Shown: positions 22,153-33,662, counted from the first letter of the stretch. The stretch is DNA of 64,000 nucleotides from Cyathus striatus (GCA_025738555.1 JAOVFP010000014.1:1612001-1676000), one strand, 5' to 3'. Made by a program: numbers and translations. Notes: generated from the letters alone by a model not told the origin.

Positions 22153-22992
22153 ATGGAACGCTTTGCCAAAAAATATAATCAAGGCCTTCAGATTCTTCTC
22201 CGGTCTCAGTCTCAGTCTCCAGAAGAAGCTTTAATTCTAGCCTTCAAAATTCAAGATGGAAACACAATAGAGCTCGAAGTACTTCCATCTGACACAGTTC
22301 TAAAGGTCAAACGTACCATCGAGGAAAAAGAAGGCGTACCTACCACCCGTCAGCGTTTAATATTTGGCGGGAAAGAACTTCAAAACGATGAACCTTTCTC
22401 CCGATACAACGTTCGCTCGCACTCTGCTATACACCTCCTCTTTGTTCCCCCTGAAGATGAGTTTCGAATTCGATTGAACTGGGAGGGAAAGGTATACTTT
22501 GTAGCTGTCGTTCCTGGAGATACAGTGCGAAATCTCAGGCAGAAAATGTCGAAAATGTCTCCGGAATTCCCTCCCACTTCTGATATCACCTTTAAAGATG
22601 AACACATGAATGAAGGGAAGACACTGAAGATGCAGGGGATAGAGGCTGGAAGCGAATTGTTTGGTTGGTGTTGACACCCTCGTTCGTAGATTTTGGTTGA
22701 CTGCTATTCAGTATCAGCGCAAAGCAAAGTAAAATCTGAATACACGCAAGTAATGCCAGGCCAAGGCGAAGCCCAAATATTTGTACGCAATCTTCGGGGG
22801 AAAACCTTAGCAATTACGGTTTCCCTCAGTGATCCTGTCGAGGAGTTGAGAAAACTTGTTGAAGAGCGAGAGGGAATTCCAGCTAACGAACAAAGGCTCT
22901 TGTTCGGAGGAAAGCAACTGGAAAATGGGCGTTCGCTGTCTGATTATGGTATCCAGAAAGAGTCGACACTGCATCTAGGTGAGCCATTATGA
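22153..22992 (+). CDS. Multi-ubiquitin-like-domain protein without a conjugation tail
   Basis: Two exons, with a 48-bp intron (22664-22711, GTTGGT donor, TTCAG acceptor) that keeps frame and removes a TGA. Domain 1 (residues about 35-105) carries [21 protein letters not shown] and [11 protein letters not shown] (≤20-residue pieces of the ubiquitin fold). Domain 2 (about 110-170) is divergent. Domain 3 (about 190-265) is closest to ubiquitin: [31 protein letters not shown] and [14 protein letters not shown]. It ends HLGEPL, so the diglycine needed for conjugation is absent. The protein may act as a ubiquitin-like adaptor rather than a modifier. Its neighbours are two RING genes. If the intron is not used, two separate frames (22153-22674 and 22693-22992) result. 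The lysine matching ubiquitin K48 is kept in domain 3 (GGKQL). Confidence 0.82.
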
Positions 22993-25199
22993 AATTTCCC
23001 AGTTACATTGCTAAATTTAGTTGATAGTTCTTCGACTTCGCGGTGGAGCTTAGCTCTTTGGACAATTTGGGTACCTGGATGGTTTCTTCGAAATCAGTTG
23101 ATTACTTTCCATTTATTCATTTTTCCAAATTATTTAGTGCAACGACATATATATATAAAAGTTAATCCTAATGAATTTTGACTGCCACTTATAATGCATT
23201 GTACTGCAACAAGTACGATGAATCGAATAAAACACGCAACTCATAGATCCTACACCATGATCCATCAATCCCGTATCTTGCAGTAATCGTGCGCCTAATT
23301 TTCTGTCGACGTTTCCTTTATCGTCCCTAGAAGATCTGGGGTTTAGACGACGTGAAGTTAGGTATGGGCATGAGTTACATGTTGGAAATGGTGCATGGAA
23401 GGCAATCTTTATTAATCAGGAAACTAACGAATGACAATCGGAAGTTGAAAGCACATTGACACGTACCAAAATATGTCAATAACAGCATGATGTACAGCAC
23501 TGATTCTCCATAGACAGTGTTCCCTGCTGTTCACATGGGGTATGATCGATCATTTCATTCACTATCCCATAATAGAAAGGCTAAGAATACTAGGAAAGAA
23601 GGAAAAGGCCAAGAAAAGGCAGTGCAGGAACGAAGTCAGCATTGACATGTAATAAGTAAGTTGTGCTTATCCAAACAAATCCAATTACATAATCTTGTTT
23701 ACCAGCAACCTCTTCTCTTGCTGTTCGGTTGTCGGCATGTGCACGGCCATACGTATCCATTCAATACCCATTACCCAAGCAGTTGATGTTTCCTCCATCT
23801 AACTTGAAAATACTGGAAATTCTGTAAAATAAACGTTGGGGAGCCCTCGATCTGGCAGTCCACGAGGACGTCACGAGATAAGTGTGCATAGGGCCAGTCC
23901 GGGAAAGCGGACACAGGATAGAACTGGGAGGCTCTGTTAGCACGGGGAAAATCGTGTATCATTAAGCCACCACTATCAACGTCTACGCATGTAGGGTTTC
24001 GTAAGAAGAGAGATGATACCGTGCAAGATGAACATCAATGTTCGACTGCAGAACTATGTAACAAGGGCGCTGTGAGGAAGAAGGATTAGACTGGGCCAAG
24101 CAGTTGAAACCATGCTCACATAGTGAGAACGTGGACCTCGGCATGGTAAGTTGATGAGGAATGCATACATATGGACGTCTTTGGTAAGGTAACTGAGAGA
24201 ACCCACGAGACGAGCGTGCGAGAGAACAACGCAAGAAAGCAAAGATAGATCAACAATGAAGGATAATTGCACTCTTCACATGCAAGAACATGATTGCTAC
24301 TTCACCACACCCTGTCGTCGGTAAATAACTCACTGCTCAAGATGGATGTTGTATAGAGGGAGTTATTCACCGATGGAAATGGGCATTCTTGTGCCTTAGT
24401 ACGTGCCCGGGCTCCTCCGGGCATATCTGAGTCTTTAATTCAACTTCATGCAGACACTGGTCCTTTCGACCCGTGCATCGCCCAATCCTTCCATCCTTCT
24501 TACATCACCTATCCTGCGCGTAGTTACTGTCAGTAATCCTACGCCATTAGTAGCATGATAAAAATTTGTCTGTCTAACAAGAACTTCGATGAACGAGCAT
24601 TGCGTACTGCCAAGTACCAACAGTGATCGATCGGTGATAGGTTGGTAGAGTTATCAAGGGAACGTGCCAACTTCAAGTGGCCTTGAAGTAACCAATTACT
24701 TTTAGACATTGGCAGGCTTCGATGATACCAACTTGACGCGTGACGTATAGATCTTGAGTAGATCTCGCCTTTAGTACGTTCAAGATCGAAGAGGAGTGAG
24801 TGTAAGTAGGCTATGTTGGGTTTGGGATAAGACTATCTGAAGTTAGAGGCACGAGCCAGCGATGCATAGGTAGTGGAGTCAGTCACTTTCTGTGTGATGG
24901 AGGGGCCACTGTTTGGCCACTGCGTCGCAAGAGTCCGACAGGACGAGTGTCCTTGGTGTATGCAGACGGTGAATGCCACTGAACCAGCAGCCAGAGGGTA
25001 GTGGTAAATAATAGTAAATAATAATAATAAATAAGGCCGGTTATCGCCGGCAAAGCCCACCAACTACGACAAATTTGAACAAACCAAAACCACCTACACA
25101 GGGAAAGCTACGAAAGAAAGTAGAGGAGACCCATTCCTGACATATACCATACTTATATCTACTAAACCGGTCGGTGAACAATACCTGAACAAGGAATTT
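22993..25199. other. No supported gene; intergenic with decayed repeats
   Basis: Short scattered frames with no domain. Parts of 23.48-23.66 kb (TGTACAGCACTGATTCTC and a purine-rich stretch with GAAAAGGCAGTGCAGGAACG) resemble segments at 27.60-27.71 kb and near 28.77 kb, suggesting a diverged non-coding repeat family shared with the 27-31 kb region. The alignment was by eye and is weak. Confidence 0.45.
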
Positions 25200-25312
25200 G
25201 CCGAATAACTGAACCCATGACGATTCGGCTTCACGGCATCGAAATTTACTGCCAAAAAGTTTTCAACATCAAGCCCCATAACCCTACTAACTAAAGTTAG
25301 TGGAAATATTAA
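25200..25312 (+). repeat. Dispersed ~115-bp repeat, divergent copy 3
   Basis: This has the same order of landmarks as 8530-8643: CGGCTTCA, a Lys/Ile-like AT-rich middle, then AACCCTACTAACTAAAGTTAG (hairpin) followed by TGGAAATATTAAT. The middle is strongly diverged, so the assignment is tentative. Confidence 0.4.
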
Positions 25313-25678
25313 TTTCACGAAATATTTAAAGAACGGTTCCAGTTATTTTTTTCGGGCCTTCGGCCACAGCTAACTAGCATATCCCCCGAAATTATGATAG
25401 GCGAGCCCCCTTGCATCAACATATAACTTTAATAGTAACCACTATTAAAGGCATAGCAAACCAACAGGAAGCATGGGCTTGCCTTTAGCTATCATATGCA
25501 TCATGCATCATAGCTTCGTCGGTAATCAGTGACTCATGAGAGTTTAGGTTTAATACAGGTTTCAATCGATGGGCGGCAGAGCATCAGCCAAGCATCGACA
25601 GTATTTATCGCTGCTGTTCATTGCCACCCCACTAATATATAATCCTCGAAGTCGCCGAACAGTTTATAAAAGCATACC
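25313..25678. promoter_or_regulatory. Upstream region of the RING-repeat gene
   Basis: About 365 bp with a small palindrome (TTTAATAGTAACCACTATTAAA, 25429-25450; arms TTTAATAGT) and TATATAATCC near 25636, about 40 bp before the Met at 25679, which may serve as a core promoter. No gene seen. Confidence 0.35.
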
Positions 25679-26965
25679 ATGAACACTAGTCAATCATCCT
25701 TGGTAAGCAGTTAACGTGCTCAAAAAATGTCGAAGTGTTAACATGATTATCATACAGGAAATTGGACCGCTTCGAGCTTTCATTGAAACGTTCTCCTTGG
25801 TTTATTATGTTCCAGCAGGCATCTTAGACCAAAGCTTTACAGTTCTTCCAGATGCCTTTCCCATACCCCTGGATACTAACCTTGGGGGTTGCCATATATG
25901 TCTTGATGATTTTCAAGATCCAGAAAACCTTTGCCACTCGTCCGAGCCAGAGAGCTTCTACCTTCGACAACTACCATGCAAACATGTGTTTCATGTGAGT
26001 ATTTCTTATGTCAGGGCTTCAACCAGTATTAAATCATTGATGTGTCTGTCATTCAGAGAATATGCATAGATGAACATCTGCTATCAGGTACTACAACGAG
26101 CCACCGGTGTCCAATTTGTCGTAAAGAAGTGATACCCTACAAACTCAGAACAAGGAGTAAAGATTCGCATCCGAGGCTCCCGCTATTCAGACCCTTTCCT
26201 CCGCCAGCTGTTCCACCTTTACGATCAGGGACGTCCAATCCAACAAGGCCGAGGGTGGATGCGATACCCTACCAGCCTACGAGGCGGTCCAGACCAGCGT
26301 TACAGACAGTTATGCCACTATTCATACCAGAGCCTCCGACATGGTCGAGTGAGGTTGTAACACCACATAGGCTCAGAAGACAGTCGAGCGATGATCAACT
26401 GCCTGGATCATTACCTTTTACTCCAGGATGGTCGAATGAGCTCAGAAGACGGCCCAGAGGTGACTCACCGCTCACGTCAGTGCCGTTTTTTCCGCCGTTC
26501 AGATCAGTGTCACCCACCCCAACATTGTTGAGCGTGGATGTGTTTCCCTCCGAGCTCAGAAGACGACTGAGTGAAGATTCCTTTTTCCCGCCGTTTGACA
26601 GACCAGTGTCACCCACCCCAACGTGGTCGAGTGAGGATGCGATGATATCCCACGATAACAGAAGATCGCTAAGTGAAGACTCAACTCCAAGAAGAGGGCC
26701 GTTTATCCCATCGTGGTTGAGTGATGATGAGATATCCCGCGAGCGAAGAAGACAATTGAGAGATGCGCACCCACCACAACCACAGCCTATGCTCAGGAGA
26801 GAGTTGAGCGAGGACACTGCGTCATGGAGTTTCGTTTATTTTGAATCCACAAGCGAGCATGAATCTTCAGATAGTATTAACGCTGGGAGTAAGGTCAAGT
26901 TGAAGCGTACTCGACATAAGATTAGAGCTACATGTCGTAACATTATAAACAGACTTCTTCGGTGA
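25679..26965 (+). CDS. RING-H2 finger protein with repeated disordered tail
   Basis: Exon 1 encodes MNTSQSSL (25679-25702), exon 2 (25758-25994) carries GCHICLDDF and FYLRQLPCKHVFH, and exon 3 (26057-26965) begins RICIDEHLLSG with RCPICRKEV. Introns of 55 and 62 bp sit where those of the paralogue at 21804 do. RING-H2 ligands are complete. After the RING the protein gains a tail of about 250 residues rich in Pro, Ser and Arg, built of imperfect repeats around LRRRLSED, SPTPTWSSED and FFPPF. RRxSxD-type sites would suit basophilic kinases or CK2 (inference). The C-terminus is basic (KLKRTRHKIRATCRNIINRL). It is a likely E3 ligase whose tail is absent from the short paralogue. Confidence 0.85.
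26320..26830 (+). repeat. Tandem degenerate coding repeat in the RING protein tail
   Basis: Five to six imperfect units of roughly 75-105 bp recur, each with the DNA core like TCAGAAGACGACTGAGTGA encoding R-R-x-L/S-S-E-D, preceded by a WS-S-E/W-L-S-D motif and a P-rich FFPPF or PFxP segment. The complementary strand carries a long open frame (26817-26395) purely as a by-product of this composition. Confidence 0.7.
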
Positions 26966-28239
26966 AGTGGCAAAATGAGTATTTATTTATAATCTCAGGA
27001 CCCTACGTATATCTTATATATCTGTTACAAAAGTATTTTGTATCAAAATTCTACTTCGTACGTAGATAATTTATTCAGACCGCAGAATTAACCGATGGCG
27101 ACTGCCTACCGCTCGTGCAATAATATGAAATACAACACCACTAAAATACATATAAGTAGCTGTTAAGAACGACCCCACTTTCTTGATTAGTGCGACAAAG
27201 GAAAATGACGAGAATCATGGCAGTTCAAGAAGTATAGGCTCTAAAACTCATTGGCCCCTCTCCGCCGATAACAAACTCAGACAAGCATTCTAATAATGTC
27301 CGTTCTGTGCATGGACGATGTCATTATCACCGTATAAGGTTGTGAAAGGGACACGAAAGGCCATCGATCATCAATCATTGTATGGAACCAGGCGGTACTG
27401 AATTTGAGTAAAATGAGGAGCATGAGTTCGACACACCTCATGGATTACAGCGTGCAAACTTTCTTCAGCGTCTCGTTAATACCGGAACGCTGGGGTCAGA
27501 CAACACCGGGCTGAGAAGAATGGGCACGAGTTTAATAGGGGTATTTTGGTGCGAGTAAGGGAATGTAAACGGTGAACGACTATGCTTAGTACATACGTCA
27601 AAGACAGCGTCATGTATAGCTTGTGTACAGCACTACTTGAAAAGCGCCAAGGCTTCCCTTCAACATTCCTAAGATGGCAGAAAAGGAAATGCAGAACCGA
27701 AGACATGTACGTAATTTCACATATATACTTATCATTCATTTCTGCGTGAAATGCGTATACCTGAGTGGGATAGTGTTTGAGACAACCGTGTGATTTGGGA
27801 ATGTGTAAAAGTCGGAGAGTCCGAATGAAGACCCAGTCCAAGTTGACACTTGTTTCATCGGCTATCGGTGCTGTCTAGGCTCCGGTTCTGGCTGATGCAA
27901 GCTTTCTTCAATCATGCTTGACGATCGCGGAAATTTTGTGACGTTCCAACTACTTACCAGAGGACAACAAACGGAGCTACGGGTTGACCAAGTCCTATCA
28001 GTAGTGGGTAGTATTTTGAAGAATGACATGCACAGCCCATCGTGGCGACGTCATGAGAAGTTTGCCTGGATGGCGGGCAAACAGCAGTAAGGTATGGATC
28101 ATGGTTGCTGTTATACAGTAGCAATCGTCGTACCCAGTAAGCATATTAGAATATGAATGGCGGCCGTGAGCCGCAGCCGATGTATAGACATCAACACTCG
28201 CTTGCCGGGGACATAGCAAGCCGTGTTTTTGATGAAGAA

Positions 28240-28400
28240 TGATGAGACTCCCAGCACAGACCATCATGAAATATCAGGAGCACAGCGACGCTCGCTCGTC
28301 GAGGATGTAGAGCTCCCACTTGCACAAAACCTAGGCTACCAATCCTTTTAGCAGGTAGTTGCGAGAAAGGCAGATAAGCATCAGGTGAGGCCAATCACAA
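28240..28400 (+). repeat. Direct repeat A, first copy
   Basis: Shares an ordered series of blocks with 28530-28690: ACTCCCAGCAC, GACCA, ACTCGCTCGT or GCTCGCTCGT, GAGCTCCC or AAGCTCCC followed by CTT, and a closing GAGAAAGGCAG or GTGAGGAAGG. Strongly diverged. Confidence 0.55.
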
Positions 28401-28529
28401 TTAAACCACGAAATGAGCGACTACCGACAATGCCTAAGACAGAAGTTTAAAGTACGTCCTCGTAGAGATCACGTACGCGAAACTCCCGTATCGCCCTCAC
28501 TTGCTTTGGAATGTACTTAACAAGCGAAA

Positions 28530-28690
28530 TAACAACGACACTCCCAGCACTGACCACTGCGAAGCATTGAGTCCACAGTGACAACTCGCTCGTGGTGGAT
28601 ACAAAGCTCCCGCTTCTGATTCTGAACCCTTAGGTACCGATCGCGACATGTGAGGAAGGTGAGAGGACGCAACTCCTTATCGTACTGGTA
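28530..28690 (+). repeat. Direct repeat A, second copy
   Basis: Partner of 28240-28400, about 290 bp downstream, in the same orientation; see the shared blocks listed there. Confidence 0.55.
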
Positions 28691-29239
28691 AAGCAAGCCG
28701 ACAATGTTGCAGAAAACAGTGGTGGAGTACTTGAGAAGGAGGACGTAAGCTCCAGCTGCGACTGTTCACTGCACGCTGTACATCGATTCTCGATAATAGA
28801 CATGAAAGTTCGCCTTCAGATTATAGGAATCATTGCCTATGAGCAGATATTGGTAAAGAACGCTTCATAGCAACAGGAGTGCTACACATGGGAGTGCTAC
28901 ACATGAATAGATCACGTAGCGAGCATGGATAGGAGTGAACTTTGAATTATGGTTACATCCTAAGTGGACCAACAGGCGAACGACAACTTGTGTTTGTACG
29001 GGTGAAGGATGCGACCCTATGCCATGAAAACCTGCCCGCTTCTCCCGCCCGGAACCGTAACACAGATGAACTGAGTGTACTGGGTGTGCACAGACGCGCC
29101 TCATAACGTGAACCATGCCCCAGCGTCCTGCGAATATAGCATATGTGGAAGAACGTTGCACAGAGGGAGCGACACGGTCCAATGAAAGAAGTCCATTGTG
29201 AGGAAGGGGGTGGAAAGGTGCAATCCAGGCAAAGACATA

Positions 29240-29395
29240 ATGAAAAACATTCGCTCTTCGACCTTCAAGCATGTCTGAGACCTAAACAAGGGACCTTTAG
29301 CACTGGCATTGACACACTCCGTATACACACAACGTACCTTAACTCCAGCTCGTAGCGGCATCGTTACGTGAAGCTGCATAAGAAACTGTCAAGGT
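29240..29395 (+). repeat. Direct repeat B, first copy
   Basis: Matches 29905-30065 through ATTCGCTCTTCGACCTTCAA, CAAGGGACCTTTAGCACTG, GACACACTCCGTA, AGCTCGTAGCG and a closing AACTGTC. Similarity is high enough to be certain by eye, with small indels. Confidence 0.75.
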
Positions 29396-29769
29396 AGAGC
29401 AAAGGTAGAGCGCCTCGGCAACGCCCAAAGGAGTGACGTTGACGCGTAAGCACCAAGTAGAAATACAAAGGAATCAAGTGACATGATAAATAAAACACGA
29501 GCGTAGATGAGAAAACGAAATGAAGTAAAGATAAAGAAACAAAAGGAAATGAAGCAGCTAAAGTAGAGTATGTAGAAATAGATCCCGAGAAAGCTAAGGA
29601 TACGAGCCTAATGCCCACTCGCAGAATACAAAACTTCAGCCCGTACTGATAATGATGAGTGGAAGGGCTACTAAGGTCGTAGCTACAAGCGTAGCCTGCG
29701 AGCGGATGATAGATGACCTTAGGTTAATCTGGGGAGCGACGAGTAGATAGCGTAGGGGAGGCGTATCCG

Positions 29770-29880
29770 TAGTTGACCTGAGAAGATCAATGGATGATGA
29801 TTACCGGGGACATAGTATTGACGACGTCAAGCATTGTTGATGTGACGTGAACAGGGATAGCCAATATCCAACGAAGGTGG
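29770..29880 (+). repeat. Direct repeat C, first copy
   Basis: GATCAATGGATGATGATTAC, AAGCATTGTTGATGTGACG and CAATATCCAACGA recur in order at 30590-30715 as GATCGATGGATGGTGATGAC, AAGCATTGGTGCTGTGACG and CAATGTCCAGCGA. Confidence 0.65.
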
Positions 29881-29904
29881 TGGGTGGACATGCCACAGAG
29901 ATAA

Positions 29905-30065
29905 TGAAGAATCTTCGCTCTTCGACCTTTAAGCAAGCGCGAGTGAGACCTGAACAAGGGAGCTTTAGTACTGACATCGACACACTCCGTAAACACGCAT
30001 CACGTACCTCAACGCTAGCTCGTAGCGACACGGTTACGTGAAACCGCATAAAAGACTGTCTCCAG
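29905..30065 (+). repeat. Direct repeat B, second copy
   Basis: Partner of 29240-29395 in the same orientation, about 665 bp downstream. Carries CTTCGCTCTTCGACCTTTAA, CAAGGGAGCTTTAGTACTG and GACACACTCCGTAAACACG. Confidence 0.75.
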
Positions 30066-30589
30066 ACTCCAGAGGGCATTAAGCAGCTAAAATTATAGTG
30101 AGGCCGTAACGGCACCCGTAGCCTACGAACGGGGATAGATGATACGACAATTGTCGCTAACCTAGCAAGGAATGCTTGTGATGAAGGAACAAGAGAGCTA
30201 CACTAGCGAATGCCCACGGTGCACTGACTTGTCTCGATATGACGGAGCTTCGCTCCGCCTCTGATCCCGGGAAGCATCGCACTTGGGCAGACGTTAAGGG
30301 GACTCCTTGCGCAAGGAGGTCCATGAAACTATGAAAGCCGCATCTGATCTGTTATCATCGGATGCCCCCCAGGGACGTTCTGCCTGGGAGGACATAGCAA
30401 GAGGGATCTTGAGGCCTCGAGGGGTAGATGGATTGGTGAAGGATTATGTGGTCCCTCATGAACTTTGCCCCAGTGTTAATCGAGGATGTGACTCCTGCAA
30501 AGCCCGCATGTACCCCGTCAGACAATAGAGGTCGATGCCCAAGGTGATATGGGAGAGTGACGGGTAGAAGGATTAGGGCAAGTTCGTAG

Positions 30590-30715
30590 TTGAGCTGAGC
30601 AGATCGATGGATGGTGATGACGAGGAACCTGGTGGGGGGTAGGGCATATTGACAGCACCAAGCATTGGTGCTGTGACGAGGACAGCGACAGTCAATGTCC
30701 AGCGATGACTGCTTA
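30590..30715 (+). repeat. Direct repeat C, second copy
   Basis: Partner of 29770-29880 in the same orientation. Repeats B and C overlap in spacing, suggesting a larger unit of about 300 bp that has been duplicated and partly deleted. Confidence 0.65.
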
Positions 30716-31457
30716 TGAACATGCTTGCGAGGATGGGCTTTGAAAGGATGGAATGACATCTAGATGAATTGATGACCGAAGAATTGCTAGAATGTCAGCG
30801 ATGAAAACCACGGTTCATAGTGTAGATGATGCTTACGGTGGAGAACGTGAACCTCTCTGAACCTCCGGCACCCAGGAAGGGACGCGCGAAAAATAACTGT
30901 CTGGACGTAGGAGCAGGTGCCAGTCAGAGATACCGATGTAATGACACGCTTGGATTTGAAGGGGAAGCATAGAGTTGTGTTCGTCGTGTTCGTCGGCATG
31001 CCCTTCCTGCGTTGCCTTCCAGCCATCCTACCACGGCCACCCTACACCACACCTCCAGGTCTGTGCGTTACTCCCGAAATGCCCAAGGATCCCACATTCA
31101 GCGCATCACCCCAGGCCGCTGGTGGACACTGTTTGGATACTGTCGCTTTCGACTCCGAGAATGTGGTTTTGACCAGCGCTTTTAGCGAAGCTCGTCATTG
31201 GCTTCTTTAGCACATTGAAGTGTACAATGAATAAGAGTATCTAGACGACGTGCCTGGTTGAGCAATGGTTGGGAGTTGGTTGGGAGGAGAAAACGTTAGG
31301 TTGTCGTTGGTCGTCGGTCGATTAAGCTTAGAAGAAGGCGTTGACAAATAACTTTAATTATGGTCGGCAAGTACGTAAGCGCGTAAAGGCTTAGCGCTAC
31401 TAGCGATAAGACAGGCTACAGCGCAAACCAAGCGCAAACTGGAAGCTAGCTCTACAA

Positions 31458-33613
31458 TGGATGACTTCCCGTAAGGATCTGGCGTAGGACAATTCCATTT
31501 AGTTGTCAATAATGCTTAAGAGTGAATAAAGAGAGTAGGGGTTGTGTATTATTTAAGCTAGTACAATATGTATGATATATATCTACCAGTTACGTGGTTC
31601 GCCATCCAATGTCATGTGAGAGGATGAGGTACCTTGACCAGAATTATTCATGGACAGAGTGGCAGTTTGGTGATACGCCGGGGAGGACCAAGTGGGGGAA
31701 TGAAGGTGAGGTACTGGTGAAAGAGAGTGATGTACGGGAGACCACTTGCTACGTTTATGGTGTCGAGAGAATACAGCTGAAGAAGCCGAGCTTGACCTTG
31801 AGTGGTTCTTTCGATGATAATGCAAAGAACTACGTTCGTAACTTCGACCACGCGATCGTGAACGTGAGTGACTGCGAGAGTGAATGAGTCCCCGAATCAT
31901 CTTAAACATTTGAAGTTCGTTTTCAGCCTGCAAAGCCCGGAACTCAGCTTTATCTGCCTGGCGTGTCTCCTCAAAAACCCGTTCATAGAGCTCCTGGACT
32001 TTTGCGCGGAGGTCCCGAACTTCATCATACATGTTCCGGCTCTGTGAATACTCCATAAGCGACTCAAGTTTTACCTTTTCGCGTCTTGCAGCAGCGCGTG
32101 GGCTGAAGTGCTGCTTGACACTGCTGAAAAAATCATTAGCAGGTCCATCCTTATGGCGCCGTTTATCTTTAAGAGATGTTTCCACCTTATATGCTTTCGA
32201 TGTTGTCATGGCTTTCTTCGTAGCAACACTGGGTGGTAACAGTAAGTTGTTATCTGAGTCTGACAGCTCAATAACATCTTGAGATAACACACCCCCATCA
32301 ACATGGTTGTCGACCTCAATCGGGGATACATCGCTGTCGTCGTCATCAAGTGTCTTCTCGTTCACTTTTTTCTCCATTTTGTCGTTGATTATGAGAACGC
32401 ACCCAAATACCGCTGTTGGGTCACGCTCCGTTTCACCGGAGGGCTTCGATAATGCCTCCTTCAAAAGCTAAAGAAAACGTCAGTGTATACAAAGATAGAA
32501 TGAAAATTGCATACCCGATTGTACTTATCCCGAAGGGAGCGATGATCCCTACTCTTAAACCCTCCCTTCTCTGCCCACGCATTGTACAGCAATGCAACCC
32601 TTTCCCATCCTTTACTACCAATAGGAACGTACTCCCCCATAAGCTTTAAAAGCTTAGATATCTCCTGATTACCAAAGTTCTTCGACCCAACTGCTCGCCC
32701 ACCTGATGCTTTCTTCCCTTTTACCGTCGCCTTTGCCTTTCCTTTACCCTTTCTTGCACTGTCTGTCTTCGCTTTCCCTTTGTTCTTCCCATGTCCCTCA
32801 GTTTCCGCCTCCCCTTTCTGTGAATCTTCCACTAACATATCTTCGTTGTCCAAATCGGATGGGAGTTCAGGAAGCAGGAACGAGAGGTCACATGTATTAG
32901 CCTTGGACGGTGATGAACTGTGCACAGCAGACCGATTGTCTTCTTGTTCTATGGTACCGTGATCGACAAGGGGGGCTGCCACTGTTGCCAAAGCCGACAG
33001 GTTCCTCGCTCTGGTGTCAGGCTTCAGCGATGCTTGAGGTGGATTAACTACTGTGTGATAACTATTGCTAAGTCCGGCATTAGTTTAAAGACAGGAATTG
33101 AAAGAAATGATAATGCATACCTAGTATGCAATGGGCCCACTTGACTTTGCTCCCCTACACCACTGACATTCTCTTCACGCGAAAACTGGTATGGGGCGTA
33201 GCACTGATAAGAAGGTGCCATATTGTTGAACTGCTGAACATCTTTAGAAGGCTGTTGAGGATTGCGATAGTGGCTCATGTTGCCACGCACGAAGAGAGAG
33301 ACAGATGTACACGAAGCACGCAAAGGAAGATTAGGCGAGACCAGGAGGGAGAGGGAGGTAGCCGGACAAAACGGAGATACCGTTGAGATGAGCCATGTGC
33401 AAACGTCACGTAGCCGAGTAAACATACCTTTTGGGGACACCTGGAGGCGTTTCGAAAGCTTTCGCAAGTCTGGCAGAGGGGGGGGGGCCTCGCCAGATGT
33501 TCATGTCTGGCGCAGTCTGACGGTGCTCGAGAATTTGAAATTCATCTCGGCAACTCGGCGCGCCCATGTCTGGCGACGTCAGACTGCGTCAGATCCTTAC
33601 GGGAAGTCATCCA
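31458..33613. mobile_element. TIR element carrying a Myb/SANT-like gene
   Basis: A perfect 24-bp inverted repeat bounds this 2.16 kb segment: 31458-31481 begins TGGATGACTTCCCGTAAGGA, and 33590-33613 is its reverse complement. The only gene inside is a DNA-binding-domain protein on the minus strand (31583-33278). Its stop lies about 100 bp from the left TIR and its start about 310 bp from the right one. ACA occurs near both outer edges, which might be a 3-bp target duplication, but the alignment is ambiguous. No transposase is present. The subterminal stretch 33490-33590 contains further inverted motifs (TGTCTGGCG, CAGTCTGAC). Confidence 0.7.
31583..33278 (-). CDS. Myb/SANT-like (DUF6818-type) DNA-binding protein
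   Basis: Three exons. Exon 1 runs from Met 33278 (MSHYRNPQQPSKD) to a GTATGC donor at about 33121. Exon 2 (about 33067-32515) contains the conserved domain. Exon 3 (about 32467-31583) is the rest. The product is about 530 residues. The domain (about residues 180-250) reads GSKNFGNQEISKLLKLMGEY, then VPIGSKGWERVALLYN and RDHRSLRDKYNRLLKE, which I match to the fungal DUF6818/Myb-like family. It follows a basic Lys/Gly-rich stretch (KGKGKAKATVKGKK). Later come an acidic segment (DDDDSDVSPIEVD), a coiled coil (LRAKVQELYERVFEETRQ) and an Arg/Ser-rich tail (HSRSHSRSRSRGRS). It is a probable nuclear protein, possibly an accessory protein of the surrounding transposon family. The start is the first Met in the upstream frame. 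Confidence 0.8.
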
Positions 33614-33662
33614 ACATTCCAGGCTCCTAAAACCATCCACTCAACTCGCATTGAGGGGGCCC

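Larger units (their letters stand above)
26966..31457. other. Gene-poor region with decayed direct repeats
   Basis: I find no credible gene in about 4.5 kb. Frames up to 135 codons occur on both strands (e.g. minus 28865-29272 and 30355-30759) but lack domains, share segments through DNA repeats and change frame between copies. Three direct-repeat pairs are recognisable and are listed separately. The whole looks like accumulated, mutated copies of non-coding or former transposon sequence. A plus-strand frame at 30917-31210 (97 codons) is Pro-rich in its centre and remains unexplained. Confidence 0.6.

Noticed and set aside
26395..26817. 140-codon minus-strand frame with Leu/Ser repeats
   Set aside because: Complement of the RING protein's coding repeats; periodic only because the sense strand is.
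33478..33487. Run of ten G residues
   Set aside because: A simple homopolymer in the subterminal part of the Myb-carrying element; no further structure.
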